From the NCBI RefSeq assembly GCF_000787835.1, contig NZ_BBPP01000016.1, forward strand, positions 1 to 63,590: a stretch of DNA of 63,590 bases. Reading direction: 5' to 3'. The translations under genes were made by a program, and so were the position numbers. Source of the DNA: Streptacidiphilus melanogenes (GTDB taxonomy: Bacteria > Actinomycetota > Actinomycetes > Streptomycetales > Streptomycetaceae). Every line of letters starts with the position of its first letter. Position 1 is the first letter of the stretch. Positions 24,362 through 32,341 of the stretch are shown here, one piece after another. The notes under the pieces were generated by a model. It was not told the origin of the DNA. It did no database searches and saw only the letters and a list, made by a program, of their open reading frames with translations.

Positions 24362-25588
24362 TCACCCCTCGTAGAGCGCAGCTAGCTCCATGTGGGCAGC
24401 TGCGAGTTCCTGATCTGCGTCCAACACCAGGCAGCACATGGGGCACGCGAATATTTGGGCGTGGCCAAGGATGGGCGGTCCCTCATCATGCTCCCCGCAG
24501 TACGATCCGCCGCTGCGGCACTCTTCGTCGTTGCACACGTCATGCTCAAGCCATCCGTACAGGTCTCCCCAAGCAGGGCAGGCCGGACACGGAGCCCACC
24601 GAAACAGGTAGGTGCCGAACTCGGGGGATTCGTACGAACGTGGACGCCACATCACGTCACCAGAAGGTGCTGACAAGGCGAACTGCAACTCCGCTGGCAG
24701 GGCGTCCCTGAAGGCTCCCATCACCTGGCGGGCAACCAAGCTCTTCACGGTAACGGCTTCGAGGGCCGGCACGTGCTGGTCCTCGGTTGGAGTCAAGTAC
24801 CCGTAGGACTTCAGTAGATTTGCCGCTGCCCTCTGCGCGCGCATAGCGCTTGTGTGCAGGGCAGTGGATACCACAGCGCGGCGGCAGATGTTCAAAGCAT
24901 CGCCAGCGGTCTTGTCCGTGGCCAACGCACGATCGCCTGAAAAGATCCTGTTCAGCGCGGTGAGCGCTGCTGCGGCACTGCTTTTGGCAGCTTCCCGAGC
25001 GGCACGCTCGGCCTCAGCGGCCTCAGACCGTGCCAGCGCCTCTGCTACCTGCTCAAGGTCGATGCTCGGAGTGGCAGGCATCGATCCAACCTTGGCAAGG
25101 TCATGAAAAGTGTGGGCGTACTCTCCCCAGAAGTCGCCAGCGGGGGTCTCCAGCTCCTCCCGGATGGCTTCGGCTACCTGCAGGGCCGTAGAAACCACTC
25201 GCTCAGCGGTGGTTGGGTCGTGATGGGCTAGGTGTGCGATGCCGTTTCGAGCTTCCATCACCGGGGCGAAAGCGTCGATAGTCACCGGCATACGGCCACG
25301 CATCACCACCTCCGCGTCCTTGAACGCATCGGCCATGCCAATCGTGCGCGCCTGTTCGAGGGGCTTGACGCCCTTCTCTCCACCGAATCCCAGAGCGTGG
25401 AAGCGCAACGCTCGGTCCCCGTGCGCCGAGATCAGAAGTGGGTCGTGGTGGCACAGGACCGCCTTCAGCGCGAACTCTGACCCCATGCCAGCATGCAGGA
25501 CGGAGAACAGCCGGTTTCCGCTGCGCCACGAATCCAAGGCGGAGCGCATCATCTGGCCAGCCAGATCCGTGAATCGCCTTGTGTCCAA
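24362..25588 (-). CDS. HEPN-motif protein with C-terminal zinc ribbon, half of a divergent paralogous pair
   Basis: 408 residues. An N-terminal helical domain carries ARNGIAHL, an R-X4-H motif (Arg114, His119) as in HEPN ribonucleases. A long Ala/Glu-rich helical middle follows (about 175-215), then a cysteine-rich end with CPAC, a Cys/His cluster and CPMC. The start is a TTG at 25588 with GGGAGGAT 8 nt upstream. It is clearly paralogous to the divergent gene at 25816. HEPN proteins act as RNases in toxin and abortive-infection systems; that role is inferred, not shown. Confidence 0.7.
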   Translation of the reverse strand: MDTRRFTDLAGQMMRSALDSWRSGNRLFSVLHAGMGSEFALKAVLCHHDPLLISAHGDRALRFHALGFGGEKGVKPLEQARTIGMADAFKDAEVVMRGRMPVTIDAFAPVMEARNGIAHLAHHDPTTAERVVSTALQVAEAIREELETPAGDFWGEYAHTFHDLAKVGSMPATPSIDLEQVAEALARSEAAEAERAAREAAKSSAAAALTALNRIFSGDRALATDKTAGDALNICRRAVVSTALHTSAMRAQRAAANLLKSYGYLTPTEDQHVPALEAVTVKSLVARQVMGAFRDALPAELQFALSAPSGDVMWRPRSYESPEFGTYLFRWAPCPACPAWGDLYGWLEHDVCNDEECRSGGSYCGEHDEGPPILGHAQIFACPMCCLVLDADQELAAAHMELAALYEG

Positions 25589-25815
25589 GTGGACTGATCC
25601 TCCCAGGTAGTGGCCGCTCGTACAGTAATGCCGTCCTACACGCCAGTATCAAAGCAGAGGAGAACGGATGTCACGGGGGCGACTCGGAGTGCCCGGGGCA
25701 CGGCCCGTGACAAGACGTCAGGCGAGCGCTGGGTTGGGCGAACCAAGTGAACGGGCTGGTCCTGCTCTGGGCTTGATGCACACTCTTCTTGTATCAGTAC
25801 GGGGTTGGGGGCAGC

Positions 25816-26862
25816 GTGGATAAGGATCAACTGCGGGAGTCGGCCCTGCTCCAGATGCGCCGCGCGCTCTACGCCTGGAGCAATGGTGATCACGACATGG
25901 CGGTCCTGCACGGGGGCATCGCCTTCGAGCACATCGTCAAGGCGGCTCTTGCCGCGCGGCACCCCTCGCTTCTATCGGATGGTCGTGACTTTTCGACGCT
26001 GCTGCATGCTGCGGGGTTGAGCAGTCACGCCACTGCTCCGGCGACACACGCCCGGACACTCGGCGCCGCTGAAGCCTTCAAGCGAGCCCGCGCCTTGCTC
26101 CAGCTCTCGGTATCCGAGAGAGATGTGGAGCCGCTGCTCACAGCGCGCAACGGAGTTGCTCATCTCGGCGCACACGACAAGACCCAGTCAGCGATGGCTC
26201 TAACGGTGGCCGTGACGGTGGTAGACGCAGTCCTGGCAGACATAGGCGAAGGGGACCACGACTTTTGGGGCCCTTACCGAAGCCGTCGCCATGATCTCTA
26301 CCAGCTCCAGGCGGAGACACTGGCGGATGCACGCCAGCGAGCCATCGCGGACTTCAAGGAGGAGCGCGAGCGTCGGTCGGCCGCGGCAGATGAGGGTGGT
26401 GATTCACTCCGAGCGCTTCTGGAGCCGCTGCTTGCAGACGCGGAGGAGCGGACTGCACACGAGGAGGAGCTGCGTGCGGCTGTTCAGGACATCGTCACTG
26501 TGAAGATCCGTTACGCGAAGAAGCTCTTCAGGATCGCTGCGGGCCGACAGAGTACGGCTGCCGACTTGAAGCGCCTGGCCAGGATGGCGGAGATCCGCAA
26601 GTGGTATCGCCCGGAAGCATGCGATGAGTCTTTCGCCCGCTGTCCGGTGTGCGGTTACGCGCGTGGCGTGCTCCGGGCCCGCATAGGCCCCGATGGTCAA
26701 GGGATCCCTGATAGACACGTTCGCGAGTGCTTTGCCGTGATGTTCGACTGCCCCGTGTGCGGACTGGAACTGGACGGCCGGCCTGAGCTGCAGGTCAGCG
26801 GCCTGGTGACCCACTACTACAAGGACCTGAAGAAAGGGTCTCGGTTCAGCGGCGACTTCTAG
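25816..26862 (+). CDS. HEPN-motif protein with C-terminal zinc ribbon, second half of the pair
   Basis: About 348 residues with the same plan as the gene at 24362: AVLHGGIAFEHIVKAAL and ARNGVAHL (R-X4-H, Arg111 and His116), DFWGPYRSRRHDLY (compare DFWGEYAHTFHDL), a charged helical middle, and two CPVC knuckles. I place the start at the GTG at 25816 (GGGGG upstream); a start at 25789 is possible. Divergent transcription with a 227-nt shared region suggests co-regulation. The proteins may form a heterodimer. Confidence 0.7.
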   Translation: MDKDQLRESALLQMRRALYAWSNGDHDMAVLHGGIAFEHIVKAALAARHPSLLSDGRDFSTLLHAAGLSSHATAPATHARTLGAAEAFKRARALLQLSVSERDVEPLLTARNGVAHLGAHDKTQSAMALTVAVTVVDAVLADIGEGDHDFWGPYRSRRHDLYQLQAETLADARQRAIADFKEERERRSAAADEGGDSLRALLEPLLADAEERTAHEEELRAAVQDIVTVKIRYAKKLFRIAAGRQSTAADLKRLARMAEIRKWYRPEACDESFARCPVCGYARGVLRARIGPDGQGIPDRHVRECFAVMFDCPVCGLELDGRPELQVSGLVTHYYKDLKKGSRFSGDF

Positions 26863-27050
26863 ATCTCACTCACTACCCGTGCAGGCCCGCTCCGATGGCG
26901 TCAGCTGGTGATGTCACCAGCGCCGCGCCCGTCGTCGCGACATCCCACCGCCGGGACCCCTCCGTCGTCGCCAACAGACGCTCAGATGGGCCGGGGAGTC
27001 GCTAGGCTCAGGCAGGCCACCGTCGTACCACCCTCTGGGGGAGGAGACAA

Positions 27051-28583
27051 ATGCCCTGGCGTCCCACCGCCGCTTTCGGTCTATCGGGGCGCAAGAACTG
27101 GAGCCCCCGCCGATTTAGCAAGCAATATTTGCAGAGGTCGCTCCAGCGCCATAGCGCCAGCGATGAACAGGACAGGGCATCAACCTATCTCTTGCGCCAC
27201 GAGGGGGCTGACTATAAATTCCTGTGGCTGGCTGAGGTGTTCACCCCCGTGGACATCCCTCAACTCGAAGAAAGACTTGATTCTATCAGCAAGCGGCGCC
27301 CTCCGTTTGCAAATCGACCGACCGATAACTATGCCCACTGGCTAACCCAAGGCAGGCGGGACGCGTCAGAAGCTTGGCATGCTCTACCGTACTTTGCGCG
27401 ACGCGGCATCATGGAAATGATGCCCAACAGGATCACCACGGAATTGCCCCTTGGAGTAGATTGGGCAACCGGCGGCATCACGCTCGTAACCCCGAGCATC
27501 GCAGTGGCCGTAATTTCCTTCGCATATTCCGACAGCTTCGCCGCTGGATTTGGAGAGCTGACGCGCCGCCGAGAGTCCACATCGCTGGATAAATTTCCTG
27601 GCGGCTATAGCCTGATTGATGTGCCCAAGAAAAAGGCGCTCGCAGTCGACGCGTGGCATGAGGCGCGAATTTCCGAGGCGAGCGTATGGCTAGCCCAAGA
27701 GCTCCCGGGATTCTTCTCGCGAGGCGCTGGGGAGCCGCTCCCGTCCATTGCTCTCATTTCAACGCGCGGATTCAAGGCATGGGAGGAGCGGAGGACTTTT
27801 CAAAAGCGCCTATCACCGTTCAACGTCTTGGGGTTGGGCTATTCAATACTGGAGCCATACTGGGCCGTGGACGTGCGTCCCGAGATCCATGTGCGCGAGG
27901 TTGCCCATGGAGCAGGTCTCAGAGCCGCCTCCCTCCTGGCAACCACCTACGATGCAGGCGACAATGCCAGTGAAGACTTGCAAGGCGAGCTGCATCACGT
28001 GCTCTCCGAACCTATGCAATCCATGATGCTCCGCTGGGCTCTTGTGCATCTGGTACTAAGGTCCCGCAAGCGCCTCAACCGACTGCGCGACGATATTGCT
28101 TCAATTGCTGGCCGCGCATCATCTCGCGACTTCTTGACCCTTCGAAATGAACTTATTTCAATTGGGGCCGATGTCCGACTTGCCGCGAATGAGGCCGCAA
28201 CATTCGCCCGCACCGAGCGCGACTGGGCAAGGCATTTCCCAGCTTCTACGGAGGTCGTCCCGGAAGCCCACATGGGCAAGTATGCTCCGGAATCGTTGCT
28301 AGAGCTCTGGAAGTCAGCACTCTTGGCCGAGACGGAACAGCTCACGCCATTGGAAAAAGACTTCAGCGAGTTGGCAGGAGTATCGGCCGACCTTACGAAT
28401 GTGGCATTTGGCATCCGCACACAGCGTGCCGTACTCTGGCTTACCATCGTCTCAGTTATCGTGGCAGCAGCATCTCTCCTCGTGGCTATTGTTGCTCTAC
28501 GAGCCACTTCTCAGCCGCCATCAACTAGTCCTAGCCCAAGTTATTCAGCGAATGCGAATGGTGCAGAATCGTCAACGTCTTGA
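27051..28583 (+). CDS. Large tail-anchored protein of unknown function, cargo of the element
   Basis: 510 residues with no family I recognise. Residues 1-40 are basic. A mixed central part follows, and a helical region at about 330-455 leads into one hydrophobic helix near 463-487 and a short Ser/Pro tail, so the bulk should face the cytoplasm. The ATG follows GGGGGAGGAG. Codon use is visibly more AT-rich than its neighbours, a sign of recent transfer. Its place beside the HEPN pair in the variable end of the element suggests a defence or toxin role, inferred from position only. Confidence 0.7.
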   Translation: MPWRPTAAFGLSGRKNWSPRRFSKQYLQRSLQRHSASDEQDRASTYLLRHEGADYKFLWLAEVFTPVDIPQLEERLDSISKRRPPFANRPTDNYAHWLTQGRRDASEAWHALPYFARRGIMEMMPNRITTELPLGVDWATGGITLVTPSIAVAVISFAYSDSFAAGFGELTRRRESTSLDKFPGGYSLIDVPKKKALAVDAWHEARISEASVWLAQELPGFFSRGAGEPLPSIALISTRGFKAWEERRTFQKRLSPFNVLGLGYSILEPYWAVDVRPEIHVREVAHGAGLRAASLLATTYDAGDNASEDLQGELHHVLSEPMQSMMLRWALVHLVLRSRKRLNRLRDDIASIAGRASSRDFLTLRNELISIGADVRLAANEAATFARTERDWARHFPASTEVVPEAHMGKYAPESLLELWKSALLAETEQLTPLEKDFSELAGVSADLTNVAFGIRTQRAVLWLTIVSVIVAAASLLVAIVALRATSQPPSTSPSPSYSANANGAESSTS

Positions 28584-28628
28584 TGATATCTGCAAACCAA
28601 CTCGTGCGCGCCTGGGATTCATATGCGC

Positions 28629-29048
28629 TCAGTCCAGGAGTTGTCGCCCGTCGTGCGCTCGTACATAAGGGGCATCGGAGGCCAGAGCATCCAGCAGACG
28701 CACCGCGAAAGCCTCCGTCATGCTCTGCTTCACCTCGTCAGGTGAGAACCACTGAACGTCCGTAGACTCCTCCGATGGGCGGGCCTGTCCGCCTGTCGGC
28801 CGGCACCTGAACACCAGGGCAACCACTCCACGGTTCATGTTCTTGTAGACGCCCGTCAGTCGCTCAACGGCGACACGGATGCCCGTCTCTTCCCAAACCT
28901 CACGGACCACGCCGTCCTCCGGTGTTTCCGCGAGTTCGAGGACTCCCCCAGGCAACTCCCAGGCTCCGTTGTCCGCGCGGCGAATCACCAAGATCCGACC
29001 GTCATCCCGAACGACCGCGCCTGCGACAGAGACCGAGTGGAGTGACAT
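28629..29048 (-). CDS. Nudix hydrolase, Pif-like (pSAM2 immunity factor type)
   Basis: 139 residues with a full Nudix box: GGVLELAETPEDGVVREVWEETGI (G-x5-E-x7-REVWEETG). I prefer the start at 29048 because the upstream Met at 29078 lies inside the putative operator. It is divergent from a KorSA-like repressor. In pSAM2 the Nudix protein Pif, encoded near korSA, stops transfer into cells that already carry the element; the same role is inferred. Confidence 0.82.
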   Translation of the reverse strand: MSLHSVSVAGAVVRDDGRILVIRRADNGAWELPGGVLELAETPEDGVVREVWEETGIRVAVERLTGVYKNMNRGVVALVFRCRPTGGQARPSEESTDVQWFSPDEVKQSMTEAFAVRLLDALASDAPYVRAHDGRQLLD

Positions 29049-29069
29049 AGCAGGACCGCCAAGAGTAGC

Positions 29070-29088
29070 TTGACTCATATACAGGAGC
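29070..29088. promoter_or_regulatory. KorSA-type operator, copy 1
   Basis: TTGACTCATATACAGGAGC lies between the Nudix and GntR genes. The same 19-bp pattern, TTGACTCATRTAYAGGAGC, recurs right after the GntR gene at 29937-29955. TTGACT could also serve as a -35 box. Confidence 0.7.
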
Positions 29089-29107
29089 ATAGGAGGAACA
29101 GAAGGAC

Positions 29108-29887
29108 ATGGCGAGCGCTCCCGCGCGTGACTCTGGAAAACCACGCTATCTGCAGATCGCCGATGACCTTGCCCAGCAGATCAGGGCCAAGGTGATCAGC
29201 CCTGGTGAGCAGGTGCCCAGTGAAGCCGAACTCATGAGCCGCTACTCCGTGGCTCAGGGCACTGTGCGCAAGGCCATGACGGAACTTCGCACCACCGGCC
29301 TGATCGAGACGCACCACGGCAAGGGCTCCTACGTGAAGACCCGGCCGCCCGTCCACCGCAAGTCGTCGGATCGATTCCGGCGCTCGCACCGGCTCGCGGG
29401 CAAAGCTGCCTACCTCGCCGAAGCCGAGCAGTCAGGCACGAAGGCAAGCGTGACCGTCCTGTTCGTCGGGCCGACGGAAGCGCCCGAGGACATCGCGGAT
29501 CGCCTGTCCGTCTCCCCTGGCGCCCAGGTGCTCGCGCGCCGGCGCCTGTACTTCACCGACGGCGTGCCGACCGAGGAGGCGACGTCCTACCTCCCTTGGG
29601 ATCTCGCCAAGGACATCCCGGAGCTCTTCGCAGAGAATCCGGGCGGTGGTGGCATCTACGCCCGACTGGAGGAGCACGGACACGTCCTCTCGGAGCTCAT
29701 CGAGACAGTCAGGGCTCGCCTTGCCACCAAGCAAGAGACCGTAGCGCTCAGCTTGAGCCCCGGCTCCCCGATCATCCACCTGACCCGCAACGCGCTCTCG
29801 GAGTCGGGGCGTGTTGTTGAGGTCTGCGACACCATCATGGCCGCTGACCAGTTCGTTCTTGACTACCGCATCCCAGCCCAAGACTGA
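29108..29887 (+). CDS. GntR/HutC-family repressor, KorSA-like
   Basis: 259 residues. The winged helix spans about 10-78 (YLQIADDLAQQIRAKVISPG, SRYSVAQGTVRKAM, ETHHGKGSYV), and a UTRA ligand domain follows (VLARRRLYFTDGVPTEEA to the C terminus). The ATG has AGAAGGA upstream. KorSA of pSAM2 represses the replication/transfer operon and itself; two matching operators flank this gene, one before it and one before the next operon. Confidence 0.87.
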   Translation: MASAPARDSGKPRYLQIADDLAQQIRAKVISPGEQVPSEAELMSRYSVAQGTVRKAMTELRTTGLIETHHGKGSYVKTRPPVHRKSSDRFRRSHRLAGKAAYLAEAEQSGTKASVTVLFVGPTEAPEDIADRLSVSPGAQVLARRRLYFTDGVPTEEATSYLPWDLAKDIPELFAENPGGGGIYARLEEHGHVLSELIETVRARLATKQETVALSLSPGSPIIHLTRNALSESGRVVEVCDTIMAADQFVLDYRIPAQD

Positions 29888-29906
29888 CCAACCGTTAGTA
29901 CTACGC

Positions 29907-29938
29907 AACCCGCCGCATCGAACTTCGAGTGGCGGGTT
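29907..29938 (+). terminator. Hairpin after the KorSA-like gene
   Basis: Eight-bp stem (29907-29914 with 29931-29938), 16-nt loop, 20 nt after the stop. It runs directly into the next operator. Confidence 0.55.
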
Positions 29939-29990
29939 GACTCATGTATAGGAGCCATGCACTCTTGTACTCGTAACTCCTGCACATGAG
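29937..29990. promoter_or_regulatory. KorSA-type operator, copy 2, with an inverted second arm
   Basis: TTGACTCATGTATAGGAGC at 29937-29955 repeats copy 1. A second arm lies in inverted orientation at 29977-29990: CTCATGTATAGGAG faces CTCCTGCACATGAG with 22 nt between. It precedes the operon that begins at 30328 and is the likely switch for replication and transfer. Confidence 0.68.
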
Positions 29991-30327
29991 TGCATGACTA
30001 CATGAGAGGCCTTCTTTGGGCTGCTCAGAGCGTGCCGATGCGCCCGGAAGTCCTGTTCGCAGGGCCAGGGAAGCGCTCGTTCTTTGACAACTGCATGGGG
30101 ATCACGCCGCCTCTCCTCGGCCAAGTAGGCGGCCACGCGGATCTCCGCGTGAGGAACAGCGCAACCCAACTTCCGTCGCATCGGCGACGGCCGGTTGCCT
30201 CCTCCGCCCGTCTCGCACGGACGGGGCGAGGGGAGCCGGAATCAGCTGGTTCCACCAACGGCTGCGGCTCCGGTGCTGGAACACCGGAGCCGCTGTAGGG
30301 CCGTTCCTTCCGAAGGGAGCACGACCC
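29991..30327 (+). promoter_or_regulatory. Long leader of the transfer/replication operon with a 12-bp hairpin
   Basis: No supported gene. A perfect 12-bp stem (30264-30275 with 30282-30293) ends 34 nt before the first start codon and could work as an attenuator. The leader is unusually long for this element, and a small unrecognised RNA or peptide cannot be excluded. Confidence 0.5.
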
Positions 30328-30597
30328 GTGAGGTACATGGTTGCAGGCCACGAGGCCGCTTCGGCGGACGAGCTCGTGGCGCTCGCGTTCGGCTTCGACC
30401 GCGAGCTGTTCACCGGCATTCCCGGTGAGACCCCGCTCGAACGCGCCGCACGACTCGACGTCGCCGCCGAGGTGCTGGCCGACCTGGACCCCGAGGCCGC
30501 GCGGTTCGCCCGCGAGCTTCTGCGGTCCGCCCCGGTCCCGTTGCGGCGGACCGTCCCGGTGCGGTGCCGGACCCACCGGACGGGGGTCGCGGCATGA
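30328..30597 (+). CDS. Small hypothetical protein, first gene of the element's operon
   Basis: 89 residues, acidic helical middle (ERAARLDVAAEVLADLDPEAARFARELL), no recognised domain. The GTG at 30328 follows AAGGGAG; an ATG three codons on is possible. It overlaps the next gene by 4 nt. Confidence 0.65.
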   Translation: MRYMVAGHEAASADELVALAFGFDRELFTGIPGETPLERAARLDVAAEVLADLDPEAARFARELLRSAPVPLRRTVPVRCRTHRTGVAA

Positions 30598-30809
30598 TCC
30601 GCCGTCAGCGGCACGCGCACTGCACCTGCGAGCGCACCAACCGCACCACCGGCGACCGCCCCGCCGCGAAGTGGGCGGCTGGCATCGCCGCCGCGCTGGT
30701 GATCTGGGAGTTCCACCGCTTCGGCATGCCGGCCCTGGCCGGTGCAGCGGGCGCCTACCTGCTCACCCTGATCGTTGTCCACCTGGTGATCGGGGGGTCG
30801 CGCCGATGA
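30594..30809 (+). CDS. Small membrane protein
   Basis: 71 residues with a CTCERTN segment and two hydrophobic stretches (WAAGIAAALVIWEF and LAGAAGAYLLTLIVVHLVI). ATGA overlaps join it to both neighbours. Small membrane proteins in this position of AICEs often belong to the spread (Spd) group; assignment is inferred. Confidence 0.65.
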   Translation: MIRRQRHAHCTCERTNRTTGDRPAAKWAAGIAAALVIWEFHRFGMPALAGAAGAYLLTLIVVHLVIGGSRR

Positions 30810-31660
30810 ATCGCTGGCCGAAGGTGCTCCTGGTACTGGGCCTGTTGGCCGTGGTCGGCATGGCGTTCCGCGTCTCGTGGCATGCCCTGCGGGATGTGGC
30901 CCACGCGAGTGGCGCGGATGCGGTCGCGGCGGATGTCTATCCACTGGTTGTGGATGGACTGATGGCCCTGGCGCTCATCGCCGCGCTGATCCTGCCCGCC
31001 GGCCGGGATCGGAAGTTCGCCCTGCGGGTGCTGGCCGGATACACGGTCGCCTCGCTGGTGCTCAACTACGTGCACGGTCTCGTGCCCGCCATCGCGTCGG
31101 GCGGCCGGGTGCCGCTGGCCGACTGGGCACCCGCCGACTGGGCGCTTGTGCTGCTCGCCACATCACTGCCGGTCGGCTCGATCTTCTTCGGGTCGGATCT
31201 GGTCGCGAAGGTGCTGCACCACAAGCCCGAACCGGTCGAGCCGGTGCAGATACTGAGAAATCGGTCGGGGTCTGACCTGGGCGAGTCGGCCGACACCGAC
31301 CCGCACCCTCCGGTGTACCTCAGCCCGGACCCCGCCCCGACGGCACCTGTCGCGCCGCAGACCCTCGTGGAGGAGCAGCCGACTGCCGCGCCGCGTCCGC
31401 GTCGGGCAACCGGCACCGTCCCGCCCGCCGCGCGCACGAAGCGTCCGACCCGCACTACGGACGAGTTGCTGACTGAGGCGCGGGCGCTGTCGGCCGACTG
31501 GTCGGACGACGCGCTCACCGCCGACCGGCTGCGCGTCGAACTGCGCACGTCGGCCGCGAACGCGCGGAACCTGCGCGACACACTCAAGGCAGAGCGCGCA
31601 GAGCGCCCTTCCCTCCACTCCGTCCCGGACCCCGACGAGGGTGACGAGGGCGCGGCGTGA
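30806..31660 (+). CDS. DUF2637-type membrane protein, Spd-like
   Basis: 284 residues. The N-terminal half has about four TM segments (VLLVLGLLAVVGMAF, LVVDGLMALALIAALIL, VASLVLNYVHGL, WALVLLATSLPVGSIFF), as in DUF2637 proteins of actinomycete mobile elements. The C-terminal half is Pro/Arg-rich and soluble and ends with a helical segment. It is probably involved in spreading of the element along the mycelium. Confidence 0.8.
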   Translation: MNRWPKVLLVLGLLAVVGMAFRVSWHALRDVAHASGADAVAADVYPLVVDGLMALALIAALILPAGRDRKFALRVLAGYTVASLVLNYVHGLVPAIASGGRVPLADWAPADWALVLLATSLPVGSIFFGSDLVAKVLHHKPEPVEPVQILRNRSGSDLGESADTDPHPPVYLSPDPAPTAPVAPQTLVEEQPTAAPRPRRATGTVPPAARTKRPTRTTDELLTEARALSADWSDDALTADRLRVELRTSAANARNLRDTLKAERAERPSLHSVPDPDEGDEGAA

Positions 31661-32025
31661 GGTTCTACGACCCGACCGGCGCCCGGTTCGGCATCCCCAC
31701 CTACCCGTTCCGGCTCGCCCCGGACGGCTACGCCACCCGCCGCCAACTCCGCGCACGCGATCTACGCCCGGCCGGTCAGCCGGTCGCGGCGCAGATCCTC
31801 TGGCGCTCCCGCAAGGTCCGGGGCGGTATCCGCTGCGCATACCTCTACCGCCTCGACCTCGCGAAACCGGTCCGCCCCATGACGCCCGCGAAGCGCGCCG
31901 CACTCGCCGCGGCCAACCGCGCGCGCCGCACCTGCCCAGCCTGCGCAAGGGATGTCGGCTACGTCATCCCGCCCACGCTCGGAGCCTGCGTGACCTGCCA
32001 CGGCACCACCGCGCTCGCCGCCTGA
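31657..32025 (+). CDS. RRQ-motif zinc-binding protein of AICEs
   Basis: 122 residues. ATRRQLRARDLRPAGQPVAAQ and a C-terminal CPAC-X16-CVTCH knuckle match a small zinc protein common in Streptomyces integrative elements. ATG-TGA overlap with the DUF2637 gene. The function is not known. Confidence 0.75.
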   Translation: MRFYDPTGARFGIPTYPFRLAPDGYATRRQLRARDLRPAGQPVAAQILWRSRKVRGGIRCAYLYRLDLAKPVRPMTPAKRAALAAANRARRTCPACARDVGYVIPPTLGACVTCHGTTALAA

Positions 32026-32073
32026 CGCACCGCGCAACCACGCTTCCCCTGCCACTGACTTGGAGACCTGATC

Positions 32074-32319
32074 GTGTCGCGCATCGACAAGCACAACGCA
32101 CCGTCGCTGACCCTGATCCGCTTCCAGAACCTGATGGGTGCGCTGGTCGTCGTGATCGCCACCGAGCTGGGCCGCAGCACCGACTACCGCTGGCACTGCC
32201 AGGGCTGCCACCTGACCGGCGACGGCCACAACCTGGCCGTCAACCGAGACGGGGCCAACGAGCACGCCGCCGCCTGCCGCGCCCTGCCCCAGCCCACCCC
32301 GACCAACCAGACCGCCTGA
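32074..32319 (+). CDS. Small element-encoded protein with Cys/His cluster
   Basis: 81 residues from a GTG with TGGAGA upstream. CQGC followed by HAAAC could bind zinc. It lies directly before the translocase gene, a place often held by small transfer proteins of unknown role. Confidence 0.65.
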   Translation: MSRIDKHNAPSLTLIRFQNLMGALVVVIATELGRSTDYRWHCQGCHLTGDGHNLAVNRDGANEHAAACRALPQPTPTNQTA

Positions 32320-32341
32320 CCCTGCGAGGAAGGACGTTTCA

